NCBI GenBank assembly: GCA_030729925.1
Contig: JANQWK010000033.1
Coordinates: 1-64,000, forward strand
Direction of reading: 5' to 3'
Length of the DNA stretch: 64,000 nucleotides
Origin: Saprospiraceae bacterium
GTDB lineage: Bacteria; Bacteroidota; Bacteroidia; Chitinophagales; Saprospiraceae
Position numbers and translations under genes: made by a program. Below are positions 1 to 9,091 of the stretch, in pieces; the first letter of the stretch is position 1; every line of letters starts with the position of its first letter. The notes beneath the pieces are model-generated. The model did not search any database and had not been told where the DNA came from. It saw nothing but the letters and a program-made list of their open reading frames with translations.

Positions 1-21
1 TTAACCAATTGGTTAAAATAA
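1..21. other. Perfect 16-bp palindrome at window edge
   Basis: TTAACCAATTGGTTAA occupies positions 1-16, about 115 bp upstream of gldN. It could be a protein-binding site. Alternatively it may be the tail of the upstream gene (gldM is the usual neighbour), because one frame reads a few codons into a TAA at 19-21. The window edge prevents a decision. Confidence 0.3.
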
Positions 22-129
22 CAAGTTAAAAACTAAAATATTTTTTCCGGTGTTGAGATCAAAGTGAAAAATACTGGCTGTATGCAATGGAAGCCGGCGA
101 AATAACGTTCAAAAGACAAAATAATCCTG

Positions 130-978
130 ATGATCATGAAAAGAATAGGGTTTGGGCTGCTGATTTGGGCAGCGCTGTTCCATCTTAGCTTTGCACAGGC
201 GCCCGGTGCACCGGGTAGTGCTCCGAAGCCGCGTCCGATAGACGGATTGGTAGAGAAGACCAATTTTAAGCAAAGACCGGTTTTGGCTTATGAAGAACTC
301 AACGAGCGGGATATCTTGTGGGAAAAGCGGATATGGCGGGTGATTGACACCCGGGAGAAGATGAACCTGGGCTTTAATTATCCGGAGCAGCCTTTTTTCC
401 AGATCTTGATGGACGGGGTGGAGTCGGGTGCGCTTACGGCTTATGATCCAATTGACGACAAGTTTACGACCCCGCTGACCAACGAGGCTTTGCTGGCTTC
501 TACAACCCGGACAGATACCATCATGGTGCCGGATCCGGTGACTTTTGAGGAGCAGTACCGGGTAATTGAGACGAAGTTGAATCCTGAGACGGTGAAACGG
601 TTTCGACTCAAGGAAATCTGGTATTTCGATTCTAAGCATTCTACCATGAAGGTGCGCATATTGGGTATAGCTCCGATACAGGATGTGTATGATGAGAAGA
701 ATAATTTCTTATACGAGCGGCCGGTTTTCTGGATCTATTATCCGCATGCCCGGGAATACCTGGCCAATTTCCAGGTGTTTAATCCCTGGAACGACAATGG
801 CGCGATGAGCTGGGAAGATTTGATGGAGATGCGCTTTTTTTCGAGCTTTATCATCAAGCAGTCAAATGTAGAGAACAAACGCCTGGAAGACTTCCTTCGG
901 GGAAAAGATCTCCTGCTCGAGTCTGAGCGGATCAAACAGGAAATCTTCAATTTCGAACAGGATCTTTGGTCGTATTAA
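130..978 (+). CDS. gldN: Gliding motility / T9SS protein GldN (PorN)
   Basis: GldN/PorN is a periplasmic component of the type IX secretion system; it forms the ring complex with GldK under the outer membrane and contacts GldM. The 282-residue protein opens with a signal peptide (hydrophobic core GLLIWAALFHLSFAQ), followed by a short Pro/Ala-rich linker (PGAPGSAPKPRPIDG). The rest matches the family in its early region (ERDILWEKRIWRVIDTREK), in the NYPEQPFF segment and in the central KEIWYFDSKHSTMKVRILGI segment. Length is normal for the family. ATGs at 130 and 136 are both possible; the second gives the cleaner signal peptide. gldK, gldL and gldM are not visible and should lie left of the window. 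A hairpin after the stop ends the transcript. Family assignment is by recognised motifs. Confidence 0.88.
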   Translation: MIMKRIGFGLLIWAALFHLSFAQAPGAPGSAPKPRPIDGLVEKTNFKQRPVLAYEELNERDILWEKRIWRVIDTREKMNLGFNYPEQPFFQILMDGVESGALTAYDPIDDKFTTPLTNEALLASTTRTDTIMVPDPVTFEEQYRVIETKLNPETVKRFRLKEIWYFDSKHSTMKVRILGIAPIQDVYDEKNNFLYERPVFWIYYPHAREYLANFQVFNPWNDNGAMSWEDLMEMRFFSSFIIKQSNVENKRLEDFLRGKDLLLESERIKQEIFNFEQDLWSY

Positions 979-1003
979 CCTGTAACAGGTTTGTGGGCTG
1001 AAG

Positions 1004-1043
1004 GAAAAGCTTCGTCGAATCTCCGGATCCGGCGAAGCTTTTC
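1004..1043 (+). terminator. Intrinsic terminator after gldN
   Basis: GAAAAGCTTCG at 1004-1014 pairs with CGAAGCTTTTC at 1033-1043 (11 bp, no mismatch), 26 bp after the gldN stop and followed by a T-rich stretch. It separates gldN from the exchanger gene. Confidence 0.6.
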
Positions 1044-1070
1044 TGTTTCCCAAATACGCAGAACTATCGC

Positions 1071-1078
1071 TACCTTTG
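1071..1078 (+). promoter_or_regulatory. Candidate Bacteroidota -7 box for the exchanger gene
   Basis: TACCTTTG fits the Bacteroidota consensus TAnnTTTG and lies 18 bp before the ATG at 1097. A partial -33 element (TTTC at 1046-1049) is 21 bp upstream. The close spacing implies a very short leader. Confidence 0.45.
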
Positions 1079-1096
1079 CGCGATATACAATAGGCT

Positions 1097-2020
1097 ATGG
1101 AAGTTGTACTTTATTCGGGGATGTTTGTGGTAAGTCTGGCCGCTTTGCTCAAAGGCGCCGACTGGCTCATTGGGGCTGCGGAGGAAATCGGTTTGGCAGC
1201 GGGCATCCCACAATTTGTGATTGGGGTTACGATCGTAGCTTTTGGAACCTCCCTTCCCGAGTTGGCCACTGCGATTGCAGCGGTGCAGAGCGGAGAATCG
1301 GGGCTGGTGGTGAGCACGGTGGCAGGTTCGAATATTGCGAACATAGGATTGGTGCTTGGACTGGTTGCCATGATGGGCAATGGAATTACCCTTGAAAAAA
1401 ATATCTGGCACAGCGATATTCCATATTTGTGGGGTTCCGCTTTCCTGATGTACTTTGCGCTGTACGATCAAACCCTGGATGCCGCGGAAGCGGTCATTTT
1501 TTTGGTAGGGATCGTGGTGTTTCTGGCCTATTCTTTCAAGCCGGAGGAGACCGATGTGGAAGTGATCCGGCACAGACCGGGTTGGAGATCCTGGATGTTT
1601 TTAGTGCTGGGCATTGTATTGGTTTGGATCGGGGCAGATTATACCGTGGTTTCGATTACCAAACTGTCGGAGATAGCAGGTATTCCCTCGGAAATTATCG
1701 GGTTGTCCGTAGTGTCTATTGGTACTTCACTACCGGAAATCATCGTGAGCGTGAATGCTGCGCGAAAGGGAAAAAGTTCTATTGCAGTAGGTAATGTATT
1801 GGGTTCCAATATTTTCAATGTTTTTGTGGTCATGGGCATTCCCGCGTTGCTCGGTCCTTTGCAAGTATCGGAGGACATGATTTCTTTTTACATTCCTTTT
1901 ATGTTGGCGCTGACGATTTTGTTTGGGGTTAAGGCGAACAACCAAAATATTTCCCGCTGGGAGGGCGCGATGTTTTTGTTGTTTTATGTTTATTTCATGT
2001 ATTACCTGCTGACAAATTAA
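1097..2020 (+). CDS. Calcium/sodium antiporter, YrbG/CaCA family
   Basis: This inner-membrane cation/Ca2+ exchanger probably exports Ca2+ in exchange for Na+ (or K+/Na+). The 307-residue protein is almost entirely hydrophobic, with about ten membrane helices arranged as an inverted repeat. Both alpha repeats are present: GTSLPELATA with GSNIANIGLVLGL in the first half, and GTSLPEIIVSV with GSNIFNVFVVMGI in the second. The paired GTSLPE and GSN motifs carry the ion-binding acidic and polar residues of the family. Length is standard. It has its own promoter and stands alone between gldN and an outer-membrane protein gene; nothing in the context narrows the substrate. Confidence 0.9.
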   Translation: MEVVLYSGMFVVSLAALLKGADWLIGAAEEIGLAAGIPQFVIGVTIVAFGTSLPELATAIAAVQSGESGLVVSTVAGSNIANIGLVLGLVAMMGNGITLEKNIWHSDIPYLWGSAFLMYFALYDQTLDAAEAVIFLVGIVVFLAYSFKPEETDVEVIRHRPGWRSWMFLVLGIVLVWIGADYTVVSITKLSEIAGIPSEIIGLSVVSIGTSLPEIIVSVNAARKGKSSIAVGNVLGSNIFNVFVVMGIPALLGPLQVSEDMISFYIPFMLALTILFGVKANNQNISRWEGAMFLLFYVYFMYYLLTN

Positions 2021-2050
2021 GCTGCTGTCCAATTTTAATCCATAAAACCG

Positions 2051-2079
2051 GGTTACCTTTTGTTTTTTCAGGGTATTAA
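2051..2079 (+). promoter_or_regulatory. 29-nt head motif, solo copy upstream of 2095
   Basis: GGTTACCTTTT, seven free bases, then CAGGGTATTAA, ending 15 bp before the next start codon. The same arrangement with the same spacing recurs at 48492-48520, just upstream of an ECF sigma gene, and in degenerate form as the head of the palindromic repeats at 22812, 38832 and 48282 (minus). It is a candidate promoter or operator; function is inference. Confidence 0.45.
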
Positions 2080-2094
2080 TTTTCAAAAAAGCGT

Positions 2095-2772
2095 ATGAAA
2101 ATTAATGACTCTTTCCTCCCTTTGTGGTGTTTGCTGTTGTTTTCTCTTGGGCTAAACGGGCAACGCAGCTGGGAAGCCGGTATTTTTGCCGGGGCTTCTG
2201 CTTACCTGGGCGATCTTGCGCCCGATATCCCTCCGCCGGATGCCCTGTCTCCGGTGCTGGGTTTCTCCGGAATTTTTGGCTACAATCGAAACCTCTTTTT
2301 TCACGCAGAACTGTTGCACGGAAAATTGACCGGATCGGATGCTTTTACGCCAAACGCCTCCAGGGCCTGGTCGTTTGAGTCTGCCTTGTCCGAGTTTTCG
2401 CTGCAGCTGGCCTGGCACCCGCTGGGAAAAGGGCGCAAAACGATTGCCGGGGTTTACCGCTCAGGACAGTTTTCTCCTTATGTGTTTTTCGGACCCGGTC
2501 TGGCCTGGGCACAGCGTCGGCAGATGAAGGGCATGCCGGACGATCAGCAAAACCGCGATCTCTGGTTGAAGTTGGTGTCTGCAGGAGGAGGTATGCGCCT
2601 GGATACGCGCCAGCGTTGGTCGCTGAGCCTGGAACTGGGCTGGCGAAAGTGTTTTTCGGACGAACTGGATGGGGTGCACCTGCTCGGACGACCCGATACC
2701 CATGACGGATACCTGATCGGAGGCCTGGGTATTACCTATATCCTGAAGGCAGACAAGGATATCAGGTACTGA
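2095..2772 (+). CDS. Outer-membrane beta-barrel protein, DUF6089-like
   Basis: This 225-residue protein has a signal peptide (LPLWCLLLFSLGLNGQ) and then alternating aromatic and glycine-rich segments typical of a small outer-membrane barrel. The early stretch WEAGIFAGASAYLGDL, followed by GFSGIFGYNRN and FHAELLHGKLTGSD, resembles the DUF6089 family of Bacteroidota, whose function is not established. The end (LIGGLGITYILK) is a plausible last beta strand. It lies 41 bp upstream of ybaB in the same direction. The unusual 29-nt motif at 2051-2079 sits immediately upstream. The barrel fold is inferred from composition; family membership is from memory of the N-terminal pattern. Confidence 0.65.
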   Translation: MKINDSFLPLWCLLLFSLGLNGQRSWEAGIFAGASAYLGDLAPDIPPPDALSPVLGFSGIFGYNRNLFFHAELLHGKLTGSDAFTPNASRAWSFESALSEFSLQLAWHPLGKGRKTIAGVYRSGQFSPYVFFGPGLAWAQRRQMKGMPDDQQNRDLWLKLVSAGGGMRLDTRQRWSLSLELGWRKCFSDELDGVHLLGRPDTHDGYLIGGLGITYILKADKDIRY

Positions 2773-2813
2773 TTTGGAAAAAAGGTCGTATTTTTCGAAA
2801 AAAAATAAAACCT

Positions 2814-3119
2814 ATGTTTGAAGACATGTTGGGTGACATGGAGGCGCAATCAAGAGCGCTCAAAGAAAAACTTGCTGAAATTTCCCTTTCCGCTTCCGCT
2901 GGTGGGGGATTGGTACAGATCACCGGAAATGCCGCCCGAGATATCACAGCCATCAAAATTTCCCCGGAGTTGCTGCAGCCCTCGGAGGCAGAAGCACTGG
3001 AAGAGCTGCTGATCGTGGCGTTTAACCAACTGGTCCAGCAGGCCAGCGCGGCAGAGGCAAAGGCAGGTGAGGACATGATGCGGGATATGCTGCCCGGGTT
3101 CGGGGATTTGTTTGGGTAA
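2814..3119 (+). CDS. YbaB/EbfC family nucleoid-associated protein
   Basis: YbaB/EbfC proteins are small DNA-binding dimers in the cytoplasm; in many bacteria they sit beside recR and dnaX. This 101-residue protein has the family layout: an N-terminal amphipathic helix (the FEDMLGDMEAQSRALKEKL region), a beta hairpin (GGGLVQITGNAARDITAIKI, where family members usually have V-x-V-x-G-x-x-x-I-x-x-I), and a C-terminal helix ending in a Met/Gly-rich tail (MLPGFGDLFG). Here the neighbours are an outer-membrane protein gene and a secreted cargo gene rather than recR or dnaX. Length and fold are normal. Confidence 0.87.
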   Translation: MFEDMLGDMEAQSRALKEKLAEISLSASAGGGLVQITGNAARDITAIKISPELLQPSEAEALEELLIVAFNQLVQQASAAEAKAGEDMMRDMLPGFGDLFG

Positions 3120-3158
3120 AATACCAGACCGGCAATTTCGTTAATTCAATAAAAAACT

Positions 3159-4415
3159 ATGCTCGAGTATCTCGTTTCGACCGCCCGACCGCGCTGGTGT
3201 TTTGCTTTGCTGTTGCTGGGTTGCACTTTTGCATCGCCTGCCCAGACCAATATCGGACTGATTGCTCATTTTCCTTTCGATAATTCGCTGAATGATGCCA
3301 CAGGGAATACGGCCAACAATGGCATTCCGGTAGGGGCGCCTGCGCTGGGCTCTTGTGGGGTGCGCGATAATGCGCTTTTCCTGGGCGGAGGCAACGATCA
3401 GATCCAGTTTTTGGGACCGGTCAATAACGAATTCGATACGGAGGATTTTACGGTGAGTATGTACTTTAAGCCTGTCGGCAAAAATGGCACGCAGTACCTG
3501 CTTTCCAAACGCGATATGGATTGCTTTCCCGAAAATTCTTTTTACCTCCGGTATGTTCCCGCCCGGCAAACCCTCAACGCAGTCCTGTTCGAGTCTGCCG
3601 AACGCAACCTGTCCCTGGTGCATACCATTCCGGAACCCGCCTGCTGGCAACACGTGACCCTTACCCGGGATGCGAATAAGGTGCGCCTGTACGTCAATGG
3701 AAAATTTGTCCAGGAACTGGGGACGACCCGCCGCATTAATATCAAGAACGCGGAAAACCTGATCCTGGGGAATAGCCCCTGCCGTACTTCCAACGAGACC
3801 GGCTTCAACGGCCTGATTGACGATTTCCGGGTGTATAACCGAGCCTTGAAAGAGGAAGAAATTCGAGACCTTTATTTTAGCCCGGATCAAATTGCTACCC
3901 GCGATACGATTATCTTTTTGGGCAATAGCGTGGCTACTTCGCTAACGACGACCTGCGCTACGGATTTTTCCTGGTCACCCGCCATAGGCGTGCTGCGACC
4001 CAGCGATCCCGAACCCGTGATTACCCCGCAAAGCGGAGGCCGACAAACGTACGTGCTGACGATGACAGATGTGGCGTCCGGCTGCTCAACGACCGATTCC
4101 CTTTCTATTACCGTGGTTGATCCGGCTCAACTGGATTGCCGCGAACTTTTTTTGCCGAAGGCGTTTACCCCCAATGGCGATGGATTAAATGACCAATACA
4201 AGATTAGCAACCCTTTTGTGGTACAGGAATTACGCGCATTCGAGGTTTTTGATCGCTGGGGAAGCCGGGTCTTTGTGACCACAGATCCATTCCAAGGCTG
4301 GGATGGATCTGTGGACGGTATTTTGGTAAATTCCGGTGTTTTCCTGTACAAAATCCGCTATCAATGCGACGGACAGGAGCTGCTGAGTACCGGAAGTTTT
4401 ACCCTGATGCGCTAA
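3159..4415 (+). CDS. LamG-domain secreted protein with gliding-type T9SS C-terminal domain
   Basis: A 418-residue extracellular protein with a signal peptide (CFALLLLGCTFASPAQ). Residues about 30-240 form a LamG/concanavalin-like domain (GLIAHFPFDNSLNDATGN at the start, then WQHVTLTRDANKVRLYVNG and a closing IDDFRVYNRALKEEEI), a fold that usually binds glycans. An Ig/PKD-like segment follows, then the gliding motility-associated C-terminal domain from about residue 325 (LPKAFTPNGDGLNDQYKI, VFDRWGSRVF, WDGSVDG, final GSFTLMR), which marks export by T9SS. It converges on another T9SS cargo gene with only 2 bp between stop codons; the two 3' ends form a perfect palindrome (4401-4432). The ligand is unknown. 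Confidence 0.85.
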   Translation: MLEYLVSTARPRWCFALLLLGCTFASPAQTNIGLIAHFPFDNSLNDATGNTANNGIPVGAPALGSCGVRDNALFLGGGNDQIQFLGPVNNEFDTEDFTVSMYFKPVGKNGTQYLLSKRDMDCFPENSFYLRYVPARQTLNAVLFESAERNLSLVHTIPEPACWQHVTLTRDANKVRLYVNGKFVQELGTTRRINIKNAENLILGNSPCRTSNETGFNGLIDDFRVYNRALKEEEIRDLYFSPDQIATRDTIIFLGNSVATSLTTTCATDFSWSPAIGVLRPSDPEPVITPQSGGRQTYVLTMTDVASGCSTTDSLSITVVDPAQLDCRELFLPKAFTPNGDGLNDQYKISNPFVVQELRAFEVFDRWGSRVFVTTDPFQGWDGSVDGILVNSGVFLYKIRYQCDGQELLSTGSFTLMR

Positions 4416-4432
4416 ATTTAGCGCATCAGGGT
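4401..4432. terminator. Perfect 32-bp palindrome spanning two convergent stop codons
   Basis: Positions 4401-4416 are the exact reverse complement of 4417-4432. Each strand encodes the last residues TLMR and the stop of its own gene, so the hairpin lies inside coding sequence on both strands. It can act as a bidirectional terminator. There is no loop beyond the central AATT and no T tract. Confidence 0.6.
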
Positions 4433-7400
4433 GATGGTGCCCCGGTAAGTGAGCACAACGTCGTCCAAAAATTCTATCTGTACAATATAGACAAAGTTGC
4501 CCGGGTTCAGTTCCGATCCGTTGAAGGTGCCATCCCAGATCTGCGTGCCAATACCCTGGCACACCGGACTGAGCTCAGATCCGCGATAGATCAGGTTGCC
4601 CCAGCGGTCAAAGATGTGGGCGTTGATGATCCTGCGTACACCCAGACAGGCATATACCGAGAAGTAATCGTTGAGCCCGTCGCCATTCGGCGAAAAGACA
4701 TTGGGGATGTAAATGTTGCGGTTGGCGTCAATGCGCACTTCTACCTGTGCCGAACTTTGACAGCCATTGATATCCACTACTTCCAGAACATACACCTGGT
4801 CTTCCAAAGGTTGCACAAAAGGCCTTTCGATGTCGCTGGCCGACAGGTAATTCGAAGGTGTCCAGTTGTAGATCTGAATGGGCAGATCCGAAACGATGAT
4901 CGGCTCGAGGCGGGTCAGACTGTCACCCAACTCGATTTCGACTACCGGAGGATTGAAAGAGACTTGCAGTTCGGAAGGTTGGACGACCTCAAATGTGTCT
5001 GTAAAGGAACATCCGTTGGGATCGAAAATGGTCAGGGTGTGCACGCCTGCAAATATCGTAGCCGGTTGATCTACCGGAAATTCAAGTCCATTGTTGTCAA
5101 TGGTGTAGGTAAAGTCTGCCAGGGTGCTTCCCGCGCCACCAAATACGGTATCTATGAGAACCAGGGTGGGATCGTTGAAACACAGCGGTGGACTGGGCTC
5201 AGGAATGAAAGCAAATATAGGAGCCGGCTCGAAGATGTTGAATAGCGCCGTTTCGGTACAGTTGTTCCTGTCGGTGACGGTGACTTCATACGTACCCGGC
5301 GATAAGCCGGAATTGACCGCCAAGCTGCCACCGTTGCTCCAACTAAAGCCATAGGGTAGCGTTCCGCCCGTGGGTGCGACAGCCAATACCCCATCGGCCA
5401 GACCATTGCAAGTGACGTCGGTGCTTCGGGTTAGGTCTTCGAGTACCTGCAACGGCATAGGTTCGCGGACTTCAATAATTTGAACGGCTTGGCAACCTTT
5501 GTTGTCTTCAATGGTCGAACTGTACAGACCTGCAGATAGTCCGCCAAGAACCTCCCCACTGCTGCCCTGATCCCAGAATACCTGGTAAGGGGCTGATCCG
5601 CCGGACGGAATCATGGTCACGATTCCGTCTGATGCACCACTACAGGTGATGTCTTCCACCACCGCAGTATAATTGAGCGCCTCGGGTGCCGGGATAATTA
5701 GCTGGGCAGTAACGGCACATTGGCCGTCGTCCACCACCACGCTCTGCGCCCCCGCTGCCAGTCGGGTAGCGGTACCCTGTATCGTTGCCTGCTGGTTTTC
5801 TCCGGATGACCAGTTGAAGTTGAAACTGCCCGCTCCGGCATCCGAGTAGCTGGCTATGGCCGTAGCGCGACCGTCTGCATTGCCTTCAAAACAGCTCACA
5901 GAATCTATGGCCGAAAAACTCACTTCTATGGACGGAGGATCTACCACCGTACCGGTACCGCTCTGCTCAGAACATTTGTTGCCATCCGTCACAGTAAGAC
6001 CGTAGGTGCCTGCAAGAAGGTTGGCATACACATTGCGTCCGTTGCCGTCGCTACCGGCAGGACCATCCCAGTCAAAGAAATACGGCAGGGTTCCTCCGCT
6101 TACGGTGGCGATGAGTCGGCCATTGCGGTCGCCGGGACAGGTAGGCGCAACCCCCGCTATGGTGTCTATGCGCAGCGGTTCAGGAGCGGTCACGAGTGCA
6201 GAATCCAGGGAACTACACTGATTGGCCGCCGTTATGATCACAAAGTACTTGCCGGGAGGCAGGTTGTTGGCCGTAGCCTGATTGCCAAAGATCGTACCCG
6301 AACTGTCCACCCACTGATAGCTTTGGATGGGAGAACCCACCGGCAGGGCTGTTACGCTGAGCGTACCATCGGTATCTTGGGGGCAGTCCACCTGATCCGT
6401 GGTAATATTGGATACCAGTGGACCTGGAGGAGTAATGATATCGAAAGCGAGGCTGTCTATACAACCGTTGCGGTCGCTGATCCGCACAAAAATAGAATCC
6501 GGAGCCAGGTTGTTCAGGCTTACGCCAAAACTATCCCGACCCAGATTAAGGGTAGAATCCAGCAAAATCGTATCGCCGGCCAGATTGGTCCAGAGATAGG
6601 TATAATCCGGGACGCCCCCGGTGATGAGGATTTCTGCCTGGCCATCCAGTCCTGGTGCACAGGTAGCATCAAACTTTTGGATCAGCTCCACTTCCAGGGG
6701 ATCGGGCTCGCTGATGGTAACCGTATCCACGATCTGACAACCCGCAAGGGCATTATCAGTAACCTTAACCAGGTACCTGCCGGGAGCCAGATCGTTCAAC
6801 GCGCTCTCATTGCCGTTGGTAGTCGCGGTAAGCAGGTTTCCGGCCAGATTGGTCCATTCGAAAGCATAGGGAAGGCTTTCCAGGGTATTCGGCAGGGTTT
6901 CCACCCGCGCAAGGATACTGCCATTGTCGAGTCCGTTGCAGGTCACGTCGGTGGCACTCAGCTCAAGGCGCAGCTCTTTTTGCGTATTTACGCTAAAGGA
7001 GTTGCTCACCGAGCAGTTATTTTCATCCGTTACGGTCAAGCGGTAAGTACCCGGATTGAGCAGCAGGTTGTCGGTATCTACGCCGGTTTCCGAAAAACCG
7101 TTGCTCCAGGAATAAGTATAACTACCGGATGATGTCGCTCCGCCCTCCGCACGCAGGGTAATCAAGCCATCCTGAGAGCCGGTACAGGTCGCGTCCACGA
7201 TGTTGAGGCTGGCGGTGTTGATCAGGAGTGCAGGAGGTTCGGGCAAGAACTCGCTATCGGAAGCCTGGCAGCCCAGGCTGTCGGTGATGGTTACTGAATA
7301 ATTCCCCGCTCCGATACTGTCGAGGATCGCGGAAGTCTCACCCGGGACATTCCACTGGAAAGTAAACAAGCGTTCCGGGTTATTCACCGTAGAAGTACCC

Positions 7401-9091
7401 AGGATCACCTCTGCGCGGAGATAGCCATCGCTAAGCCCGAAGCAGCTCGGTTCGGCGTTATCGGTTAGTCGGACTTTTATCTCTTGCGGACCCTTTACCT
7501 CCACCGTATCCAGCAGGATATTGGGAGTAGGCATGGCGCTGTCTGTAACGCGGATCCGGTAAAACCCTTTGGGCATGCCGGTCAGGGTTTGTACTTCTCC
7601 CGATCGCGTAAAAGTGAGGGTATCACGGACAGGTGTCAAAGCATTTAGTAATTCGTATTCCACCCTGTATGCGGGGGTTCCACCGATAACCTGGAGGTCG
7701 AGTTCGCCATCGGCCTGGTTGAAGCAGGACGCGCTGTCCTGGTCGGAATAGAGCGAGAGCACTTCATCTGTAATGATGATCAGCCCTGAATTGAGCGGAC
7801 CGAGTCCAAACTTATTGGCATTCGCATCGCCCACCTCAAATCTGGTCGGCTCGCTGGAAAAAAACAGACTGGCCGTTTCGCCCAGGTCGCCTACAATGTC
7901 GAAGCAAAGCTTGAAGATCACCGTCCCATCCGGAACCGTTTGGCCCTTAAAACTGAAATCGAGCCAGGAAAAGGAAATCGCTCCTTTGTCTTGGGCATAC
8001 ACATCCGGCTGAAAAAAAGGATAAGCAGCGCTTGGCATAACCGAGCGATACCGGATTTTTGACGTGTCGTACTCGATACTGCCCTGAAAAGCACCTACTG
8101 CCACAAAGTTTTCCACGCTGATATCCACGCAAACATTCGTCTGCCCGGGAGCTGCATTCAAAATCGGCATCCTGAAATTTACCTGCTTGCAGGCGCTCAT
8201 GTCCATCTCAAAACTAGCCCCGCAACTTTTGCCGTCTTCTACAATAATATCATAAATGCCGGGGATGGTTACGCTAAAGCGAAAGGTATCCGCGTGGTTG
8301 GGAATGGTGGTGTTGAGACTGACCGATGGATCAGATCGCAGGGTGATGGTGGCTTTGTAGGTGGCATCGGGGTTGAACTCGGGAAAACCTCCGGTGATCA
8401 CAAACTCGCCCTGACAACCCGATGGGGTAGGCATGGTGTTGATATACGAAGCCGAAATTCCATTCAGATATACCACCGAAAACGCCTCCTCTATGCTTAC
8501 ATTGACACAGGGGCCATAAGGTTCTCCTTCTGCCGTTTGTTCGTATTTTTTACCGGCAAAATCGTCAATCGTAATGGGCGCAAACCAGATCACAGCAGGC
8601 TTTCCATTGTTGAAAAACTGTTGCAAAGAACCATCATTGAAAAAATTGACATCCCCTTCAATAGTGCCCTCCCCGGCCACATAAATCAGTCCACTGTTGG
8701 GGGCGGGGTTGGTCAGCAAGCAAGAGTCCCTCGCCAGCAGGGTTGCCAGATCCGGGCCATCCGTGCCGTTGGCAGCCGGATTGCACTCGTAAAAAGCATA
8801 GGTAATACCGGCGGGGGTGGCAGGATTGGGATCTCCGCTAACGTCGTAAACCCCGTTATGCTCAATAGGCAAAGTATCCCCGAGGCACAAAAAATAGGGT
8901 AAAACGCCATCGAAGTCGTTGCTCTGGCCGATCACATTACCTACGGTGATCGTACCGGCATCGTTACAAGTATTGGAAGATTTTTGAATTACCCGGATGA
9001 GGTCTCCGGGAACAGCAACCGCCTGGGGTGTTTGAGCCTGGATTTGCAGGGTGAAGAACCAAAAGGCAGCTAAAGTCAGTCTTTTCAACAT
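4418..9091 (-). CDS. Giant SprB-repeat adhesin-like protein with gliding-type T9SS C-terminal domain
   Basis: A 1557-residue secreted protein. The signal peptide (LTLAAFWFFTLQIQAQ) is followed by an N-terminal region of unknown fold, a cohesin-like beta domain at about residues 303-437 (GQTNVCVDISVENF, GSIEYDTSKIRY, GTVIFKLCFDIVG), and about ten to eleven SprB-type repeats at about 445-1370. The repeats carry the pattern C-x-G-x-x-D-G ... GG-x-x-P-Y-x-x-x-W ... VTD-x-x-x-C, for example VTCNGLADGVLAVAPTGGTL. The last 100 residues are a gliding motility-associated C-terminal domain (YIPNVFSPNGDGLNDYF, FDRWGNLIYRG, final TITLMR), the T9SS export signal. SprB in Flavobacterium is a mobile surface adhesin; an adhesin role here is inference. 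Confidence 0.88.
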   Translation of the reverse strand: MLKRLTLAAFWFFTLQIQAQTPQAVAVPGDLIRVIQKSSNTCNDAGTITVGNVIGQSNDFDGVLPYFLCLGDTLPIEHNGVYDVSGDPNPATPAGITYAFYECNPAANGTDGPDLATLLARDSCLLTNPAPNSGLIYVAGEGTIEGDVNFFNDGSLQQFFNNGKPAVIWFAPITIDDFAGKKYEQTAEGEPYGPCVNVSIEEAFSVVYLNGISASYINTMPTPSGCQGEFVITGGFPEFNPDATYKATITLRSDPSVSLNTTIPNHADTFRFSVTIPGIYDIIVEDGKSCGASFEMDMSACKQVNFRMPILNAAPGQTNVCVDISVENFVAVGAFQGSIEYDTSKIRYRSVMPSAAYPFFQPDVYAQDKGAISFSWLDFSFKGQTVPDGTVIFKLCFDIVGDLGETASLFFSSEPTRFEVGDANANKFGLGPLNSGLIIITDEVLSLYSDQDSASCFNQADGELDLQVIGGTPAYRVEYELLNALTPVRDTLTFTRSGEVQTLTGMPKGFYRIRVTDSAMPTPNILLDTVEVKGPQEIKVRLTDNAEPSCFGLSDGYLRAEVILGTSTVNNPERLFTFQWNVPGETSAILDSIGAGNYSVTITDSLGCQASDSEFLPEPPALLINTASLNIVDATCTGSQDGLITLRAEGGATSSGSYTYSWSNGFSETGVDTDNLLLNPGTYRLTVTDENNCSVSNSFSVNTQKELRLELSATDVTCNGLDNGSILARVETLPNTLESLPYAFEWTNLAGNLLTATTNGNESALNDLAPGRYLVKVTDNALAGCQIVDTVTISEPDPLEVELIQKFDATCAPGLDGQAEILITGGVPDYTYLWTNLAGDTILLDSTLNLGRDSFGVSLNNLAPDSIFVRISDRNGCIDSLAFDIITPPGPLVSNITTDQVDCPQDTDGTLSVTALPVGSPIQSYQWVDSSGTIFGNQATANNLPPGKYFVIITAANQCSSLDSALVTAPEPLRIDTIAGVAPTCPGDRNGRLIATVSGGTLPYFFDWDGPAGSDGNGRNVYANLLAGTYGLTVTDGNKCSEQSGTGTVVDPPSIEVSFSAIDSVSCFEGNADGRATAIASYSDAGAGSFNFNWSSGENQQATIQGTATRLAAGAQSVVVDDGQCAVTAQLIIPAPEALNYTAVVEDITCSGASDGIVTMIPSGGSAPYQVFWDQGSSGEVLGGLSAGLYSSTIEDNKGCQAVQIIEVREPMPLQVLEDLTRSTDVTCNGLADGVLAVAPTGGTLPYGFSWSNGGSLAVNSGLSPGTYEVTVTDRNNCTETALFNIFEPAPIFAFIPEPSPPLCFNDPTLVLIDTVFGGAGSTLADFTYTIDNNGLEFPVDQPATIFAGVHTLTIFDPNGCSFTDTFEVVQPSELQVSFNPPVVEIELGDSLTRLEPIIVSDLPIQIYNWTPSNYLSASDIERPFVQPLEDQVYVLEVVDINGCQSSAQVEVRIDANRNIYIPNVFSPNGDGLNDYFSVYACLGVRRIINAHIFDRWGNLIYRGSELSPVCQGIGTQIWDGTFNGSELNPGNFVYIVQIEFLDDVVLTYRGTITLMR

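Noticed and set aside
4364..5245. 293-codon open frame on the plus strand over the end of the SprB-repeat gene
   Set aside because: Antisense shadow; the minus-strand gene carries a clear T9SS C-terminal domain.
4900..7700. Repeated DNA that could suggest a CRISPR or tandem-repeat locus
   Set aside because: The periodicity is that of SprB protein repeats of about 80 residues in frame; no identical short repeats with uniform spacers.
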